This document shows, piece after piece, positions 26,101 to 38,733 of a stretch of DNA of 64,000 nt. The notes below the pieces were generated by a model that ran no database searches, was not told where the DNA came from, and saw only the letters and a program-made list of their open reading frames with translations. How positions within the stretch are numbered: position 1 is the first letter of the stretch; each line of letters begins with the position of its first letter. Made by a program: the position numbers and the translations under genes. Source of the DNA: Psococerastis gibbosa (taxonomy: Eukaryota > Arthropoda > Insecta > Psocodea > Psocidae); NCBI GenBank assembly GCA_963971405.1, contig OZ020484.1, positions 39,082,770 through 39,146,769 of the forward strand, read 5' to 3'.

Positions 26101-29100
26101 CAAAGTTGGTAGCGTGCTTGTACTTGTGCGAGTCTCTACACACCTTGCGATCGGAGACGTGTCGTAACTCGACACAAGTACCTATTAGGTTACTTAGTGA
26201 GGCGGTTGACGAGGTTAATCGGATACATTCATTAAATTGTTTGTATGCGATTTAACTTTTTTTTTAAACCATTACAATACATTACCAATACAAGTGTTTT
26301 TAAGTTTACACGTTGTCACTGAGGCACAGGGTGACAGACATGATTCAGAATGTTGTCATGCAATGTTGCCGCATGTACGAGTTCCAACATCAAGTATTGT
26401 GTTTCTACAAGCTATGTCAATGGGTTACTCAGTTAGGGAAGCTTCGCCTTCCAACTAAAGTAACACATTTGCCTATTTACTATAAAAAACAATGGAAATT
26501 AGTACCTTTGTAATAGTAATCCCCGGTGGGAACCGCAGATTTTCGATAGATATTTCTTCACGGGGTGCTTGAGAAGAGGGGGCAATGCAGTTGATAACTT
26601 CGCTGAGCCTATAGACTGGCGACGGCTCCGACCCCCTGATTGGAGTCACCGTCACTTCACTCTGCTTTCTCTGTGGCTGGCTTCCTCCATAACGTTTCTC
26701 CCTACCACCACCGTTTATCACTTTCCCATCTTTAATTACTAGAGGTTTAACACTGGGGTTGGGTACTGGCTGGACTGTAACACTGATTCTGTTAACAGGG
26801 TCAGCACCAGCAGACTTATTATTGACCTTTGAAGCTACGGCATGTTCTACTGGAGTATGCGTATTATTAGCATTTTTCTTTCCAGCAGCATTAGCTTGCA
26901 CGGGAGCTAACTTGACGGATGCCACTGGTTTTACATTTTTGGTAGAACTTTGCTGGCTTTGATTTTGTTGAGCTTTTCTAGGAGCGGGGACAGGCGGAGC
27001 AGCTGCACCTTTTTTGACTTTCTTGGTAGAATTCGAATTAGAACTCGTAACAACCGGGTCTTCCTTTGCCGGTACGGTGGCCTGCGACTTCTGTTTCTTC
27101 TTCTGACTCTTCCCACTCACCGGGACATCGTTCTCATCTGTGAATAAAAACAATCACCTCAGAAGTAAATTCAAACACGTAGATACCAGTGTTTTAGGTT
27201 TGCTGAATCTCCTAGCAGGATTTTAGTTGTTTTAAAAGTTACATGCATTATTGATATTTTTAATCCAGCGAAAAAAGTCCCATATTAAGGCGCGTGGTGC
27301 TGCAGGTGGCGTCGTCAGTGTGGGGCAAGGGGGCTTAACTCCAGAGACTTCAGTAGTACGTAATAAGTTGATGGGAATAATAGAATGTATTAAACGCAGA
27401 GGAGTTGTGCCACCTGTCCAAAACAAGGTAGGATTGTCCGTGATATTTAATTATCAATTTAGTGCTAATTTCGATTCCCCAATTTCGTACTATATATTCG
27501 TGACTAGTAAAAAGTACCATCCTGACAATATCAATAAATATTCAGAAATAAGATTGGGGAAGAGTCAGACTTCACCGCACCTGACAGGATCGAGATGTTA
27601 CTTAATTTTGTAAAATTAACTCAGGTCAGCCTTTGTTTACAAAAAATTTGAAAATTATCCCCGAAGCTGTGATTAATTAATGTTCAGTATAGCTTATTAC
27701 GTATTAACTATGCTTCCCATAAAGTAAGAGTAATCGTACCAGCGAGTAAATGCTTGTCAGACACACGGTTTCAAAGCTGCTCAACTCCACTAACCATAAG
27801 CTAAGTATTGCTGATAGCAGTGAAACGCAGGGGGAATGGCAATGAAAGCGTTTCCACGTTGTAGGGCTCCAAAAAAAAAAAAAATAGCGGTAAATTAAAA
27901 ACAAATAGAGTTCAACAGGCAGGGCTGACAACTCCGGCGCAGTAAGTTTTCCGCACTTCACCCGCATTCTAAATAGCTTAATTTTGACAGTATTAGGCTT
28001 ATGGTGAGAACCAGCCGCTTACACGAGGAAACTACCGTGGATTGTTGATTAACTAAGCTGCGGATACCCATCCAGATAGCCTGGTTTATTCTGACTGGTT
28101 AGTTGACAGCGCATGACCATGGACTTTTATTCAAATCAAATCAGCGACTGGCAGTCAAACAGAAGGAAATACTAGTTACCATTTAATCATCATTTTAGCT
28201 CACAACCCTACACATACCGGCTACTTGAGCTGCAAACCTTGGGCGCATGAAAAATGAAACAGCCAATCGGAGGCCCTGAATATAAGCCAATCAATAAATA
28301 GGTTATTTGAGGAGCAACTAGCTTCCCCTTTTTTACCGACGGGACAGTAACATTTACAGTAACTTCTGCTTCTTAAAATTGCGGTAATATTGATTTTTAT
28401 TTCGAATTGATTGTATAATTTAAATTAATGCATTTATAACTAGTGTTACAACAAATGTAAATTAAAAATACACTTATACAAAATATAATACATCATATCA
28501 GGTGAGCGCCAAGAAGCTAACCATATACTAACAACTGGTATATTGCTTTAGGCAATTTTTAAGTGTTTCATTAATTTATTGTGTCTTAGGCTTTAGAACG
28601 CCTATTGTTCTATCTAACCCAAGCTCTCCTGAATGTAGCATAGCATTTACCCTCAAGAACGACTACTTCTAATAGGAGGGAAAACCCCTCATAACGCAGT
28701 CACGGACGATTCTCGCAGTCGCGAATTGCCAACGTCTTTTCCATTGCAGCCATAGGGCTAGCAGAAGATTTCGGAAGCTGGCGTGAAGTCTACCGCACGA
28801 AAGTGCACGGTTTTCCTCTAGACACGCCAGATCATAGAAATCTTCTGAAGTGGACTCTGCGGGTTTGCACCAGCCATTTACCAAGCCTACAATGGAAAAG
28901 ACGTTGGCAAATCGCGTCCGTGTGTATCGGGCCTTAGCACCCACACTACTTACTTGTAGGTGACGTCCTATTACTGTTAAGAGTAAAGAGAACTTCATCT
29001 TTATCGGGAGTTGAGCCTTTTATTGTGATGGTGACTGTGGGCTCTGCGCTAAACGGTTCCATAACCCTGCGGATGGTCACCATCTTCGGTTCGGCATTAG

Positions 29101-32100
29101 TCGCGCTACCTTTCCAGTCAGCGAGAGCGGGACTACTTGTAAATTTGGGCGTTGCTGGCGTATCTGGCGGCGGTGTCCCTTCTGCTGCCCTTTTAGCCTC
29201 TAACCTTTCCATTTTAAGCGCCGCTCTAAACAATTAAGTAAACGTTACAAGTAATCTGGATAAGAGGAAAACCGTCAACACGTATTACGTCCAAATAAAT
29301 CTATGAGCAGGACAACAAACAATTATCTTGGGTAAAGGAAGATATGGAAAAATGAGGGGAAACGGGATTCGAACTCGAGTCTCAACCTATCCGGGGAGGC
29401 ATGCTGACCATTGCACTGACGGATTTAGTACAGTCATCAGTTTATTGACCCGGCAAGGTGAGGACTCGGGTTCGAATTCCATTTCCATCTTCTTTCCCTG
29501 ATTCCCTTGCCAGTAGACTGATCATGGCAATTTTAATACCGGGTTAATATAATTCCATGTCACGTGATGGTATTAATTCAATTGTTTAAAATAAATTAAC
29601 AACAAATTTCAGAATTTTTGATGTTGGTCATCGTCACAAGAGTGCTAAGCGCGGAAAATTCGAATTGTGTCTATTTAAACAATTGAATACTCTTCAGCTA
29701 TATTTTTGGTGAGATTCTTCATTTTTTCTGCCTTAGATGTATTAATAATCCTTAATATATTAATTCAAAATTAAGACTTGTTTATTTCTAGGGCGATATG
29801 TGTTTATATTTTCTATTGACTGTATATTTGCTACGGCAGCGTCGCGTCAGTTCAGTTCTTCAGTATTACCAACATCACAATTTAAAAAATTCTGATATTT
29901 GCTGTTCATTTATTTTAAACTATTGAATTAACACCATCACGTGACATGGTATTATATTAACACCGGTATTATAATCGCCATGATCAGGCTGCAGTAGAGG
30001 TCTACAAAGTTAAATAGGTACTCTCAGAGTTCTATATAGGAGATATGGGACATTAGCTTCATTTCTGGAGCAACTTGCCAGGTCTCCTATGACCAGCCTT
30101 GGAAAAAACGTACCACGTGGCCCCAGCATTCAAAAAATATTTTTGGCGCGTTCGACTGTCCTATCTTTGTTACATTGAACTCTAGGCACTCTCTACTCTA
30201 CATTACTCTCCAATTGATGAGAACATACGAAATTGATATCTTCCCACATGGCTATTTGGCAATATGACAAACTCAATTCGGAAATTATTAACACGTTTCT
30301 AGTTTCCACGTGTCATCAAGATTTTCACTATGCTTGGGACATTAATCAATGCCATTTACGCTGCCAATGTTTGGCATTTCCCTATTTTTTACTTCATGAG
30401 ATTTTCATCATCCCGATTCATCATTATCTTCATCATAATGTGACTCTGATGCTAATTAATGCAACAAATATTCCGTGGATGGAAATATTAGTACAGAAGC
30501 TCCGTCGGAAAGATCGCAAAAGTTGGCGAAAATAAATTCAGTCAATTAAATTTCATCATGCTTAAAAATAATAGCACTCACTTTCGACTCTTCTTGTTCA
30601 TTTTCTTCAACGCATCTAATCGCAGCTTCTCCGCTTCCCGCTCCTGTCTTTCCTTCTCTTCTTTCTCTTCCTGTTTCTTCTGCTTCTGCCTCGCTCGCTT
30701 AGCTGCCCTTTTTTCATCAACAAATTCATCTTTTCCACTGCCTTCTATGAATTGTAGTAATGTGTCCAGATCCTGCTCATTGGTAGCTTCAGATTGAGCA
30801 GCCTTTTCTGTTAATGATACAAAGTAATTAATGTCAAAACATTCACATCATGCCAAAGGAACCGCAACAGTTGAAAATTAGTAAGTTTTTTAAGGACATA
30901 AACATTAATCGGAAATTGTTACATAAATAAGAGAAGGAATTCAATGGCTTGGAAACTTCGTACCAACCCGAGCAAGGATTAAATGGAACTGTTTTTCAGC
31001 AGATTTGGGGAATTTCAATAGTTTGACGGATATAATGATTGCACTGCAGCATTAAATTTAATTTATTGCTATGCGTGTGCTATTTACAACATTTTATGTT
31101 TTACTGTCAATTACCCTTTATTAACTAAGTAATGAACCAGGCGAACTTCGTATCTCTTTTTTACACCATACTAGAGACAAGAGAAACTGTAAATTAATGT
31201 TAATGAAAGGATGTATGTACTTACGCGGAGCAGGAATGGCTTGAGTGACTTTTTCTGAGGAAGGTTGGCCAGTTGGTGTAGCAGAAGGTGGCTTACTTTT
31301 CTTCTTCATATTCCATTTAAGTCTGAGCCGTTCCCGCGATTCCTGGTAATTTCTGCTAACTGGCGCTACAGGCTGCAACAACGAACAACGTGTACAATCA
31401 GACAAAAGGCAATATTTCTAAAATTAGTCTGCAAAATGGAAGTAAAATAAAACATGATGCGTCAACAAAATTCTACCAACAAGTAAGGTCTCTCCTCTGG
31501 GATGACAAGGAGCCCATAAAAACGAAGCAAACGTTATTTAAATTTTACTTTATACTAATTACGACGGACAATATGGAGTCAGTGGCCACGAAAAACAGAC
31601 AGGACAGTGAAAATAAGTTCATCAGAACAGCCCGTCTGAGGACAAAAGATTGAGAAGATAGCAAAAAGAAGGCGGCACGCACAGCGAATGGATAACAGCA
31701 GGTGCGTGAGGAAATGGCTAGAGGAAGAAAGAGAGAGAACACGAAGAAAGGATAGGCCAAGGAAGAGATAGAGGGTCTCACTAAAGTGGGACTGGTGCAA
31801 GGGCAAGTGTTGAATAATCATAAGTGGAGAGACAGGACACAGGAGGGAGCGGAGGGGCTCGCATATTACACAAGGGCAACTGGAAGTGCATATGATAAAA
31901 ACTCCCATACATTATTCAATTGTCATTGAGAATCCAAAGATCTCTTAGAATGTTAATAAAAAATCCGGCATTAGGATTATACCCTCATCTGTTATTAGAC
32001 ATTGACAAACATACTATAATGTGACAGATAAAATAGAATTATAATTAATTTACAAATGGGTACCTATCGACAAAAATATATTGCCTGACTTTAAAAAAAT

Positions 32101-35100
32101 CTTTCAGGCACTTTGCATCCTTGTGTGTACATTTGTCACACATCAGTGGGACGTGCAACTCTATATACAAACAGGATAGATCCGAAGTCTCGCCTCCTTT
32201 ACATAGGTGATGAACGAGGCCTATCAAAGTAAAATAACATGAGGGTATATATACTAATATCAGATAAGTTTTGTTTAAAGAAACCTACCACACCATGGCC
32301 AAATACTTCACAGTAGCAACAATCACAATGCTTAGGATCTTTTGGATTAGTGTTGGAATTAGAAGTAGAAGTTGAATTGGAACGTTCGGAGCAAGTATCT
32401 TCAAAACTGGAAGAATCGTCACAATCTATATCCCCTTCCGTTTCTGAAAGAAAATAGAAAGCGGTAGTAAACACAGTAAGTTTCCCAACAAAGCGCATAG
32501 ATACGCCGACGGGTTACATTGAATATCGAAACCGGTCGTGTTTATATGGTTTTGCGGTTACCATAAAACTAAGTTATTTTCATAACTAACGCTACTATAA
32601 TACAATATAATACAGAATTTGTCAGGCACGCTAAGCAAATAGATTAATTCGTTGCTGTGTCAAATGTCTAATAGTGCCAGTAACATTCTATAACCAGAAA
32701 TTTAGAGACTCAATTTGTCAAACTTTTCTTCATAAATTTCGTAACTTTGAAATTGAAGGTTTACGCATTATCTATGTTCCATTGAATGTCATAACTCAAT
32801 TTCTGAAATTGCTACTTAAATTACAATACAACTCGATAATGAATTTTAATTAAGATGTAAAGGCAGAAAATATGGTTATTAAATGTACATACGTATAGCG
32901 CAAACCCTATTATTGGCAAGATCATCGCCTGGTTTCCCCCCTTTCGTGCAAGTGTGTGGTGCCGCTGGATTCACAGGACTATGAGCATGATCAGCACACC
33001 TTAAACAAAAAAATTTGATTACTATTTCTTGCTAAGAAATCCGAATAACGTGACCACTGCAGAAAGGAAGAGGGATTAATTAAACTTAATAGTTCATTAT
33101 GAGTTGCTTAAAACGTTATATTCTGTAGTACTCATTGCAGTTCATGTACTTATGCTACAGAACACAACATAACTGTTCGCTAAGCTAAGTTTTCATATTT
33201 GGTGCCATCTTCCAAATGACAGCGTGTCATATTCTCCGAACTTTTTTTTAGAGCACCTACTAACCGGGTTGAAGAACGCTGAGCATACTTAGAGAGGCCG
33301 AGTCTAGCGAAAGCAGCAAGATGCTTTTCCGCATTTTTCCCGCAAGGCTGGCTTCCATGTTTAGCGCATTTATTGCAAACCCCAGGTTTCAAGCAGGCAC
33401 TTGCAGGCTTAGCTTTTGCAGCGGGTTTTTCTTCAACCTTTTTCCGAGGCTGATTCTGGTTAAGCGCTTTCTTCACCAATGCTACCTCTTCTGGAGTAAG
33501 GTTCTCATCCAAGCTGAAATAATACGATAAAAGTCAGCTCCTGCTACAGCACGAATTGGCTTGAAACTGAGATTGATTGACGTCTGAACCAAATAATGCA
33601 GTAAACATACCATGGCCCGAAAACAAATGGGGTCGCTGATATATAGCAAGGTTCAAGGGGCGTCGTGACCTGGGTCAGTGCGTCTATTAAAAGCTCCACA
33701 GTAATATTATTGTTACTAGTCTTAGTGGCATTGTTCTGATTGACGAAAGATGGGACATTCGCTCCCGCCAAGGATATTTTTTTAATCTCTGGGGCCACCT
33801 GCCACGAAGAATTCTAATCTTGCATACATACCTACTTGGAGACTCGACTGACTTTTTACCCCCAGTACCCGGTACCGAAGTAGCAGATGGAGGGACCAGT
33901 AGGGAATTGGAGTAACTATTGCCCATCTTCCTGTCTCGTTCCCGCTGCCAGATAGCTTTACTAATGAATGCCAGTTGTTCAGAGCTCAGATTGCCAGCGC
34001 TTTTGACAGGCATGTCCTTAGGGATACTAATAGGAACCGATTGCTTCGGAACAAGCGTCGGAAAGGTGGATTTGCAGTCTTCGCTTGAAAGCCGAGGCTT
34101 CGCCTGGATTTTTCCGCCAGTAAGAGCTTTTAATAACAGTGAAGGTTTTTCCTATAACAACGTTATTTTAAATTAAATTATGTACCCCTTTTTTGCATAT
34201 TTTCACGCATTGCAAATCGATAAGACTAATATCTACAGTATATTGTATTCAAATCAAATCAGATGCTTTTATGAAATCTCCCTAAACCTGATCAGCCAGA
34301 GCCGGGATTTTAAACATATGTACGGCCCTAGACGGAAAAGATTTAAACATAGGTAGCCCTAATAAATGTGAACAAAATACACAATGACAACAGTTAATAA
34401 GTTTCTTAATTTCATCATGTGCGTATATTGAGTATCCATAAGGCAATTACTGCATATTCCTATCGAGATCATGCGAGCGCAATTTGCAGAAAATATATTC
34501 AAACCATATTTATTCTCAAATACAAATCATAGTGTTTGTTATTTTTTAATGCAACAATAACGATGTAGCTATATGAAGAATGTGATAACGTGGAACCTGC
34601 ATCTACCCGTGGGTGTGGTACAAACCTCAGGTGTAATTGCTGAGCCAGAAAGGACGGAGTAAAGATGAGAATAAGCCGAAGAAAGGCAAGGGTTACTCCG
34701 CGAAACTGAATAATTTCCCTCAATGGTGCCATGAATATGTGGGTACAGACCAAAGTCTTCACTTGCCGGTTTTTCGGCAGCCGTAATTTCTTTCTGTAAT
34801 AAAATAAGAGGAAATTAATTAAAAATATGTTCCACAAAAAAAAATTACCATCTCGCCATCATCTACGACATCTGGAATGATGCAACGAGCATAACGTAGA
34901 ACTCACACATCTCATTCGGATTAAAATGTGAAAATACTACTTGAATTTAAACACTGTGTAAACTTGCCTTCTAATTTTTCTAGTACTGACAAAATACATT
35001 TACATTTTCGTCTTGTTTGCCATGGTAAGGTGCATTCTATTAAGCGATCAGAGAAAATCACGGAAGTGTACGACGAAAGAGAGATGAAAGAAAACTGTAT

Positions 35101-38100
35101 TTATTTTCACTATGGGCGAATTTAGGGCCTTTCGGGCCACTCTTACAATTAACCGCTGAATGGTAATCACTTTAAAGTCCCCAGCCAAATTGAATGTTAT
35201 GCTTGCTATTTAGAATAGCTGGCCGTGAGCAAACAAAACAATCGAAAATTGAAATGAGATTAAGATTCAGCACAAAAGCCAAAAATTCTACAGAAATAAC
35301 TTACAGGAGGTTCCGTACTGTCATCGGACTCGTCTTCTTCTTCATCTGTCGTCGTATCATGCACGGGCTCGTCACTGGAGGAAACATCCGACTCACACTC
35401 GGAGCCGGACCTGGACGACTCGGGCGTGCAGTCTGCAATGGATAAATGCCATTCTGAGCAAGAAAGTTCATTGAAAAATAATATAGTGGCAAGAGTCATA
35501 AGAATGTGGGTGAACAGAAAGATACATATGACGCTCCAAAGAAGAGCTAAAGGGACGACCTGAAATGAGATTATCTTTACCACATCGATAAGAGTCGAAA
35601 TTTTACACCATTGATTTTATGACAATCTACGGCAGCGTAATATTTCAGCTTAAGAGTGTACAGCCCGTAGGAATATTGGCAGCCCGAAATTTAATACTTT
35701 TTGTTCTTTATTTAAGTAACTAAGCATGTTATTAAAGATTTGGCTCATTAAAGTTGTAAAAGACTACTTCATGCATCATATAGTAAGATATTTTTAATTT
35801 TCGAAATTGTAGTTTTTTCATAAACGTGATTATATTTTATAAACCACAATTTTTCACGTATAATCGATTTTATAAAAAAACTGATATTTCGAAAACTAAA
35901 AATACCTTATTATATGATGCATGAAGTAGTCTTTTACAACTTAAATGAGCCAAATTTTTAACAACTTCCTTAGTTAATTAAACAAAAAATAAAAAGTAGT
36001 AAATTTCGGGCTGCCAATTTCCTACACTCTTAATGCGTCTGAGAAGCAGAAGCAGCGGACTTAACATTACGTTACATGACTATCCATGTTGCTTTAAACT
36101 TAGTGTTTCTACTAGTTCTAATGATTTTAGGTTTGGGCTAGTGTACCTGAATGATCTCCGTTTAGTTCCTTCTGGCAAACCATGAGATGAGTCATAAGAC
36201 ATTCGCTACAGCTACAATCTCGTCTAGACATGCAGTCCGAGCAGAAGTCACTTGCATCGTCAGTCGTAGCGCATTGCTCTAAATCCTCACCTTCCGCCAG
36301 TTTCCCAAGTTGTTTTTGCTTATTTTTCGAAACGCAATTTTTTAAAGCAGTCTGAAGATTCTTTAGAGTCTCGTTCTCTTTCGACTTGAGGGTCCTAAGA
36401 AATAAATTACACAATTTATGAAGGAATGAATGGAATAATCTTGTCGATACCAAAATACACCAATACAATACATTTGCTCGAAAAAACACTGACAAAACCT
36501 AGTTACGTGGGATTCAAAACAATCACATTAAATTAAACATTTAGCTTGGAAATTTTTCTAGCTAAGGTTACCACATCAATGCTCGGTAAATGATTGTTAC
36601 TTAGTAATGAAATGTTTACGTTTTATTATTCATCCGACATATTATGTACATGCCATAGATATAAAAATTTGCGTCATATTACCTGTATTCTAGTATTAAC
36701 GGCTCCACAGTCTTCCAAGTGGATCCAACCATATTCATTTCATGGTCCAATGTGATGTACTGATGGAACAATTCGTGATAGAAATCGTCTTCCGAACTCA
36801 AAGACTTTTTCAGCTACAACAGAAAAGATTATTGAAGAAGAACTAAAACCATTACTAAATCGTACTAAACGTAAAATTACTTCAAAGTAGTTGTAGTTGA
36901 CTTTCCTACCATATCTTGAAATAAAAATTAGCAAACCAACCTGATCAAAGCCCGTCGGCCACATGGCTTGGATGTCTTCATATAAATAAATAAAAGTAAG
37001 ATACAGGTGCTTGTTGAGAACCTCCCAGGTCAAACCAAATTTTTGAAGCTGAGCTCCTAGAAGCTCATCAATGGCAGGTCCGAGATATAATGCTGAGCAG
37101 AGCAGTTTGACGTATTCTTCTATTAATCCTGTAATGAAGCAAATGTGACAATTTAAAAACCTCTGAATAACTTCTGCACCAAGCTTAGCATTTAAAACAA
37201 TTTAATGATGTAATAAACTCACCGGTTACAAAGGTTTCTGCAACTTGCCGATTAGAAGGTCGGTCTTTTATAATACCAAGCAGTCGCGTTCTAGATTGTA
37301 CAACAATTGATTCTATTACCCCCTCAATTTTAGCCATCAGTTGATATGGATCGCACAATTTCAAACTAAAAAAATTAAGAATTATAGTATTTTTTGGTCT
37401 AAAAGCGAGAAATGATTACTACTAACAAGTAATAATTCGTAATTCCTGAATTACCTCCTAGTGTATATTGTTTTTTTTTTTTTTTTTGTCATTTTTAGAT
37501 TATTCGCATGCAAACAATTCGTTAAATGACCTGTCGCCTCTGTAGGTAATACCTGTCCTGAATTATGATAGGTCACCGATCTCACGCGACAAGTACGAGT
37601 AAACTACCAATTTTGTCAGCGAAGGCCTATACTTAATAATTATACATTGCTCGCTTGTGTTGTTTATGACATACATGTCTAAAAATTGGGAATATAGATT
37701 TATTTATGAACTAATCTAATTATACTAAACCGCCAAAACCATACTCACATACGTATGATTCCTAGCAATCCGTCATTTTCTTCCAGGGCAGTTTGATTCC
37801 GCTGTACCGAATCTAGTGGCGGATTTATGTAAACATTTATCATATATTCTTTGAATTCCCTCCAACTTGATAACAGAACGCGTGCATTCTTCTCGTCAGT
37901 GCTAAAGGAAATGAACCGTCTCAAACAGCCTTCGCACTTGCACTTTTTGTAATTTAAATCTTCTGTGTTTAGCGATAGGAGCCAGGACACATCTTCTTCA
38001 TCCTGCACAAACACATAAAATTAAATAATTACAATTGAACTTCACGTGAACATGGTATACAAAGGTATTTCTCGTATGAAATTAATTCAATTGCGGATTC

Positions 38101-38299
38101 TTACCTGACTAACAATTTCTGAAACCTGCTCGATACTGTCATTGCCTACTCCAGAACTTGGGGGCACCTCAGACAGACCATTTGCTGGCGAACGGTCAAG
38201 TAAAGGCACATCCTTGTCGCCCTCCTTGCCCAGCACATCCCCCATGTTTTCACTATTTACGCCTTCGACTGCTGCTCTTTCAGATGCGGTACTATTCAT
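20189..38299 (-). CDS. FAM193A: FAM193 family protein (FAM193A/B-like), 20 coding exons
   Basis: Exons, 5' to 3': 38299-38105, 38002-37749, 37365-37223, 37128-36941, 36813-36683, 36394-36147, 35432-35305, 34793-34626, 34151-33832, 33513-33265, 32999-32893, 32443-32289, 31372-31225, 30807-30582, 29225-28954, 27137-26506, 25225-25057, 24432-24212, 22008-21813, 20379-20189. Every junction is GT-AG and phases join without a stop, giving 1446 aa (human FAM193A is of similar size). Recognised blocks: CKCEGC (about 86-91), a Cys cluster at 355-377, a CNKCAKHG motif in exon 10, CDCCYCEVFGHG (750-761) followed by SRNYQESRERLR, RAAKRARQKQKKQEEKEEK (coiled coil, exon 14), and the C-terminal PKDIDLENGELDDDERELE / FKRFC block typical of FAM193. 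The middle is Ser/Lys/Pro-rich and probably disordered. The family is poorly characterised; human FAM193A has been linked to p53 control, which I do not infer here. Exons 1 and 11 are the least conserved. An extra small in-phase exon could be missed. Confidence 0.92.
21192..21339. mobile_element. Palindromic MITE, TAGGCGG family, copy 4
   Basis: A near-perfect hairpin of ~148 bp. The arm CCGACCTCGTTTTGTACCGT runs into GACATTGACGTGGTAGCAGA; the short loop is AAAGACAGTCTAAAA. It lies in FAM193 intron 19, next to copy 5. Confidence 0.9.
21463..21595. mobile_element. Palindromic MITE, TAGGCGG family, copy 5
   Basis: It starts GGCGGGGATTCCACAGACCT and has the arm CGTTTTGCCCCGTGAGCGGG, related to but distinct from copy 4. 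The core and loop are the same. The right terminus is slightly eroded. Confidence 0.85.
22062..22259. mobile_element. Composite TIR element, truncated copy C
   Basis: It shares the middle and right arm of copies A and B (GATCATTGATCAATTTTAAC, then ATGCGAGGTCGGTGGAAACC and CTGCTACCACGTCACCGT) and lacks the left arm. It ends GGTGGAAACCGCGCC. It lies in FAM193 intron 18, 54 bp upstream of the exon 19 acceptor. Confidence 0.8.
22301..22390 (+). mobile_element. LINE/SINE 3' end, hairpin plus (TTCAA)n tail
   Basis: It shares about 60 bases with 1561-1650, including the AAGACT/AGTCTT-type hairpin word and AATAAAGTCG, but its tail is TTCAA repeats. It lies in FAM193 intron 18 next to a truncated MITE copy. 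Confidence 0.55.
22856..23000 (+). repeat. SINE-like repeat, copy 2
   Basis: GGCAAGGTGGTAGCGTGCTT opens this copy and resembles a tRNA A-box region. GGAGACGTGTCGTAACTC and GACTGAAGAGGTCAATCGGA follow. It is in FAM193 intron 18 and is followed by A/T homopolymers. Confidence 0.6.
23191..23611. repeat. tRNA-like insert between two ~109-bp direct repeats
   Basis: 23191-23298 and 23502-23611 are near-identical (TACGCTATTAAGATGGTCAG, CTAGGGTCAAGTTCGTAGAA, TTGCCAATTTGTTGTTAATT). The 203 bp between them carry tRNA-like promoter words GTAGAGCAGTGG and GGTTCGAGTCC. This looks like a SINE insertion with a very long target duplication, or a local tandem duplication. It is in FAM193 intron 18. Confidence 0.6.
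23612..24065. mobile_element. Non-autonomous element, TIR GCTTTCCAATTTAT, copy 2
   Basis: Same left body as 1801-2060 (GATTTCCGGGCAAACTACTC, CACATGTAGGTTTGCAAAAA) and same right end (AATTGGAAAGCATGTTCGAG), with an internal deletion. It lies in FAM193 intron 18. Confidence 0.6.
26098..26262 (+). repeat. SINE-like repeat, copy 3 (fullest)
   Basis: GGTGGCAAAGTTGGTAGCGT, GCTTGTACTTGTGCGAGTCT, GCGATCGGAGACGTGTCGTA and ATCGGATACATTCATTAAAT appear in order. It is in FAM193 intron 16. Confidence 0.65.
29358..29425 (-). repeat. tRNA-like Pol III promoter remnant
   Basis: On the minus strand GCAATGGTCAGCATGCCTCC (A-box-like) is followed by GAGTTCGAATCCCG (B box). No full cloverleaf is evident. A second B-box-like GGGTTCGAATTCC lies at 29466 on the plus strand. 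It is in FAM193 intron 14. Confidence 0.35.
29518..29990. mobile_element. TIR element (~470 bp) with ~80-bp arms, FAM193 intron 14
   Basis: The left CTGATCATGGCAATTTTAAT, ATACCGG and CCATGTCACGTGATGG recur in inverse at 29910-29990. Each arm carries a TCACGTGA E-box. The interior has no ORF. Confidence 0.75.
30028..30186. mobile_element. Short hairpin-ended element (GGAGATATGGGACATT type)
   Basis: It begins AGAGTTCTATATAGGAGATA and ends TTGAACTCT. It is related to 18551-18712 and a fragment at 33741-33815 (AAAGATGGGACATTCGCTCC). It lies in FAM193 intron 14. Confidence 0.5.
35650..36033. mobile_element. Long foldback element with TTAA ends, copy 1 (FAM193 intron 6)
   Basis: The two halves are inverse copies over ~180 bp: TTAAGAGTGTACAGCCCGTA on the left and TACACTCTTAA on the right. 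TTAA at both borders would fit piggyBac-type target duplication. No coding capacity. Confidence 0.8.
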
Positions 38300-38733
38300 T
38301 CTATACCAAGTCAGCCCTTTTAAAAGTCAGCTAAGATTAAGACGCACTCAAATCCATCAAGTTTAAACATTGAAGTAGTAAAGTTTAAAAAATTACTCAG
38401 CTTGCAAACCGAAGCTACCTCTTCTTTCGCAAAACATAGCAGAGTACCAACGTAAAAAGATAAATTCCTAATCACCGCCAAAATGGTAGAAAAATGAAAA
38501 TGGTTGTCGCCAAATCCCAAAATCCCACTCAAATTTAAAATCAAAAAATTGTTTGAACTTGCAAGACTCAATTATTAATTCCGCTAAAATTTAAAGAAAA
38601 TCGCTACTTGCATGGTTTATTCGTTTATATCGTTGCCAGTGCTGAAATTACATATATCATGAGCGAGACTGCGTTGCACAAGGACCCATATGGTATAGGC
38701 GCCAGGCGGCCAAACCACTGAATAGGTATCGGG

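Noticed and set aside
26759..27147. Plus-strand ORFs opposite FAM193 exon 16
   Set aside because: They are antisense shadows of the coding exon; the minus frame has splice sites, family motifs and correct phase.
27251..27613. 120-codon plus-strand ORF in FAM193 intron 15
   Set aside because: No motif, no acceptor before it and no matching exons; treated as chance or repeat-derived.
31545..31908. Two hydrophobic minus-strand ORFs downstream of FAM193 exon 13
   Set aside because: The apparent membrane character comes from purine-rich DNA read in reverse, and including them would break the FAM193 frame.
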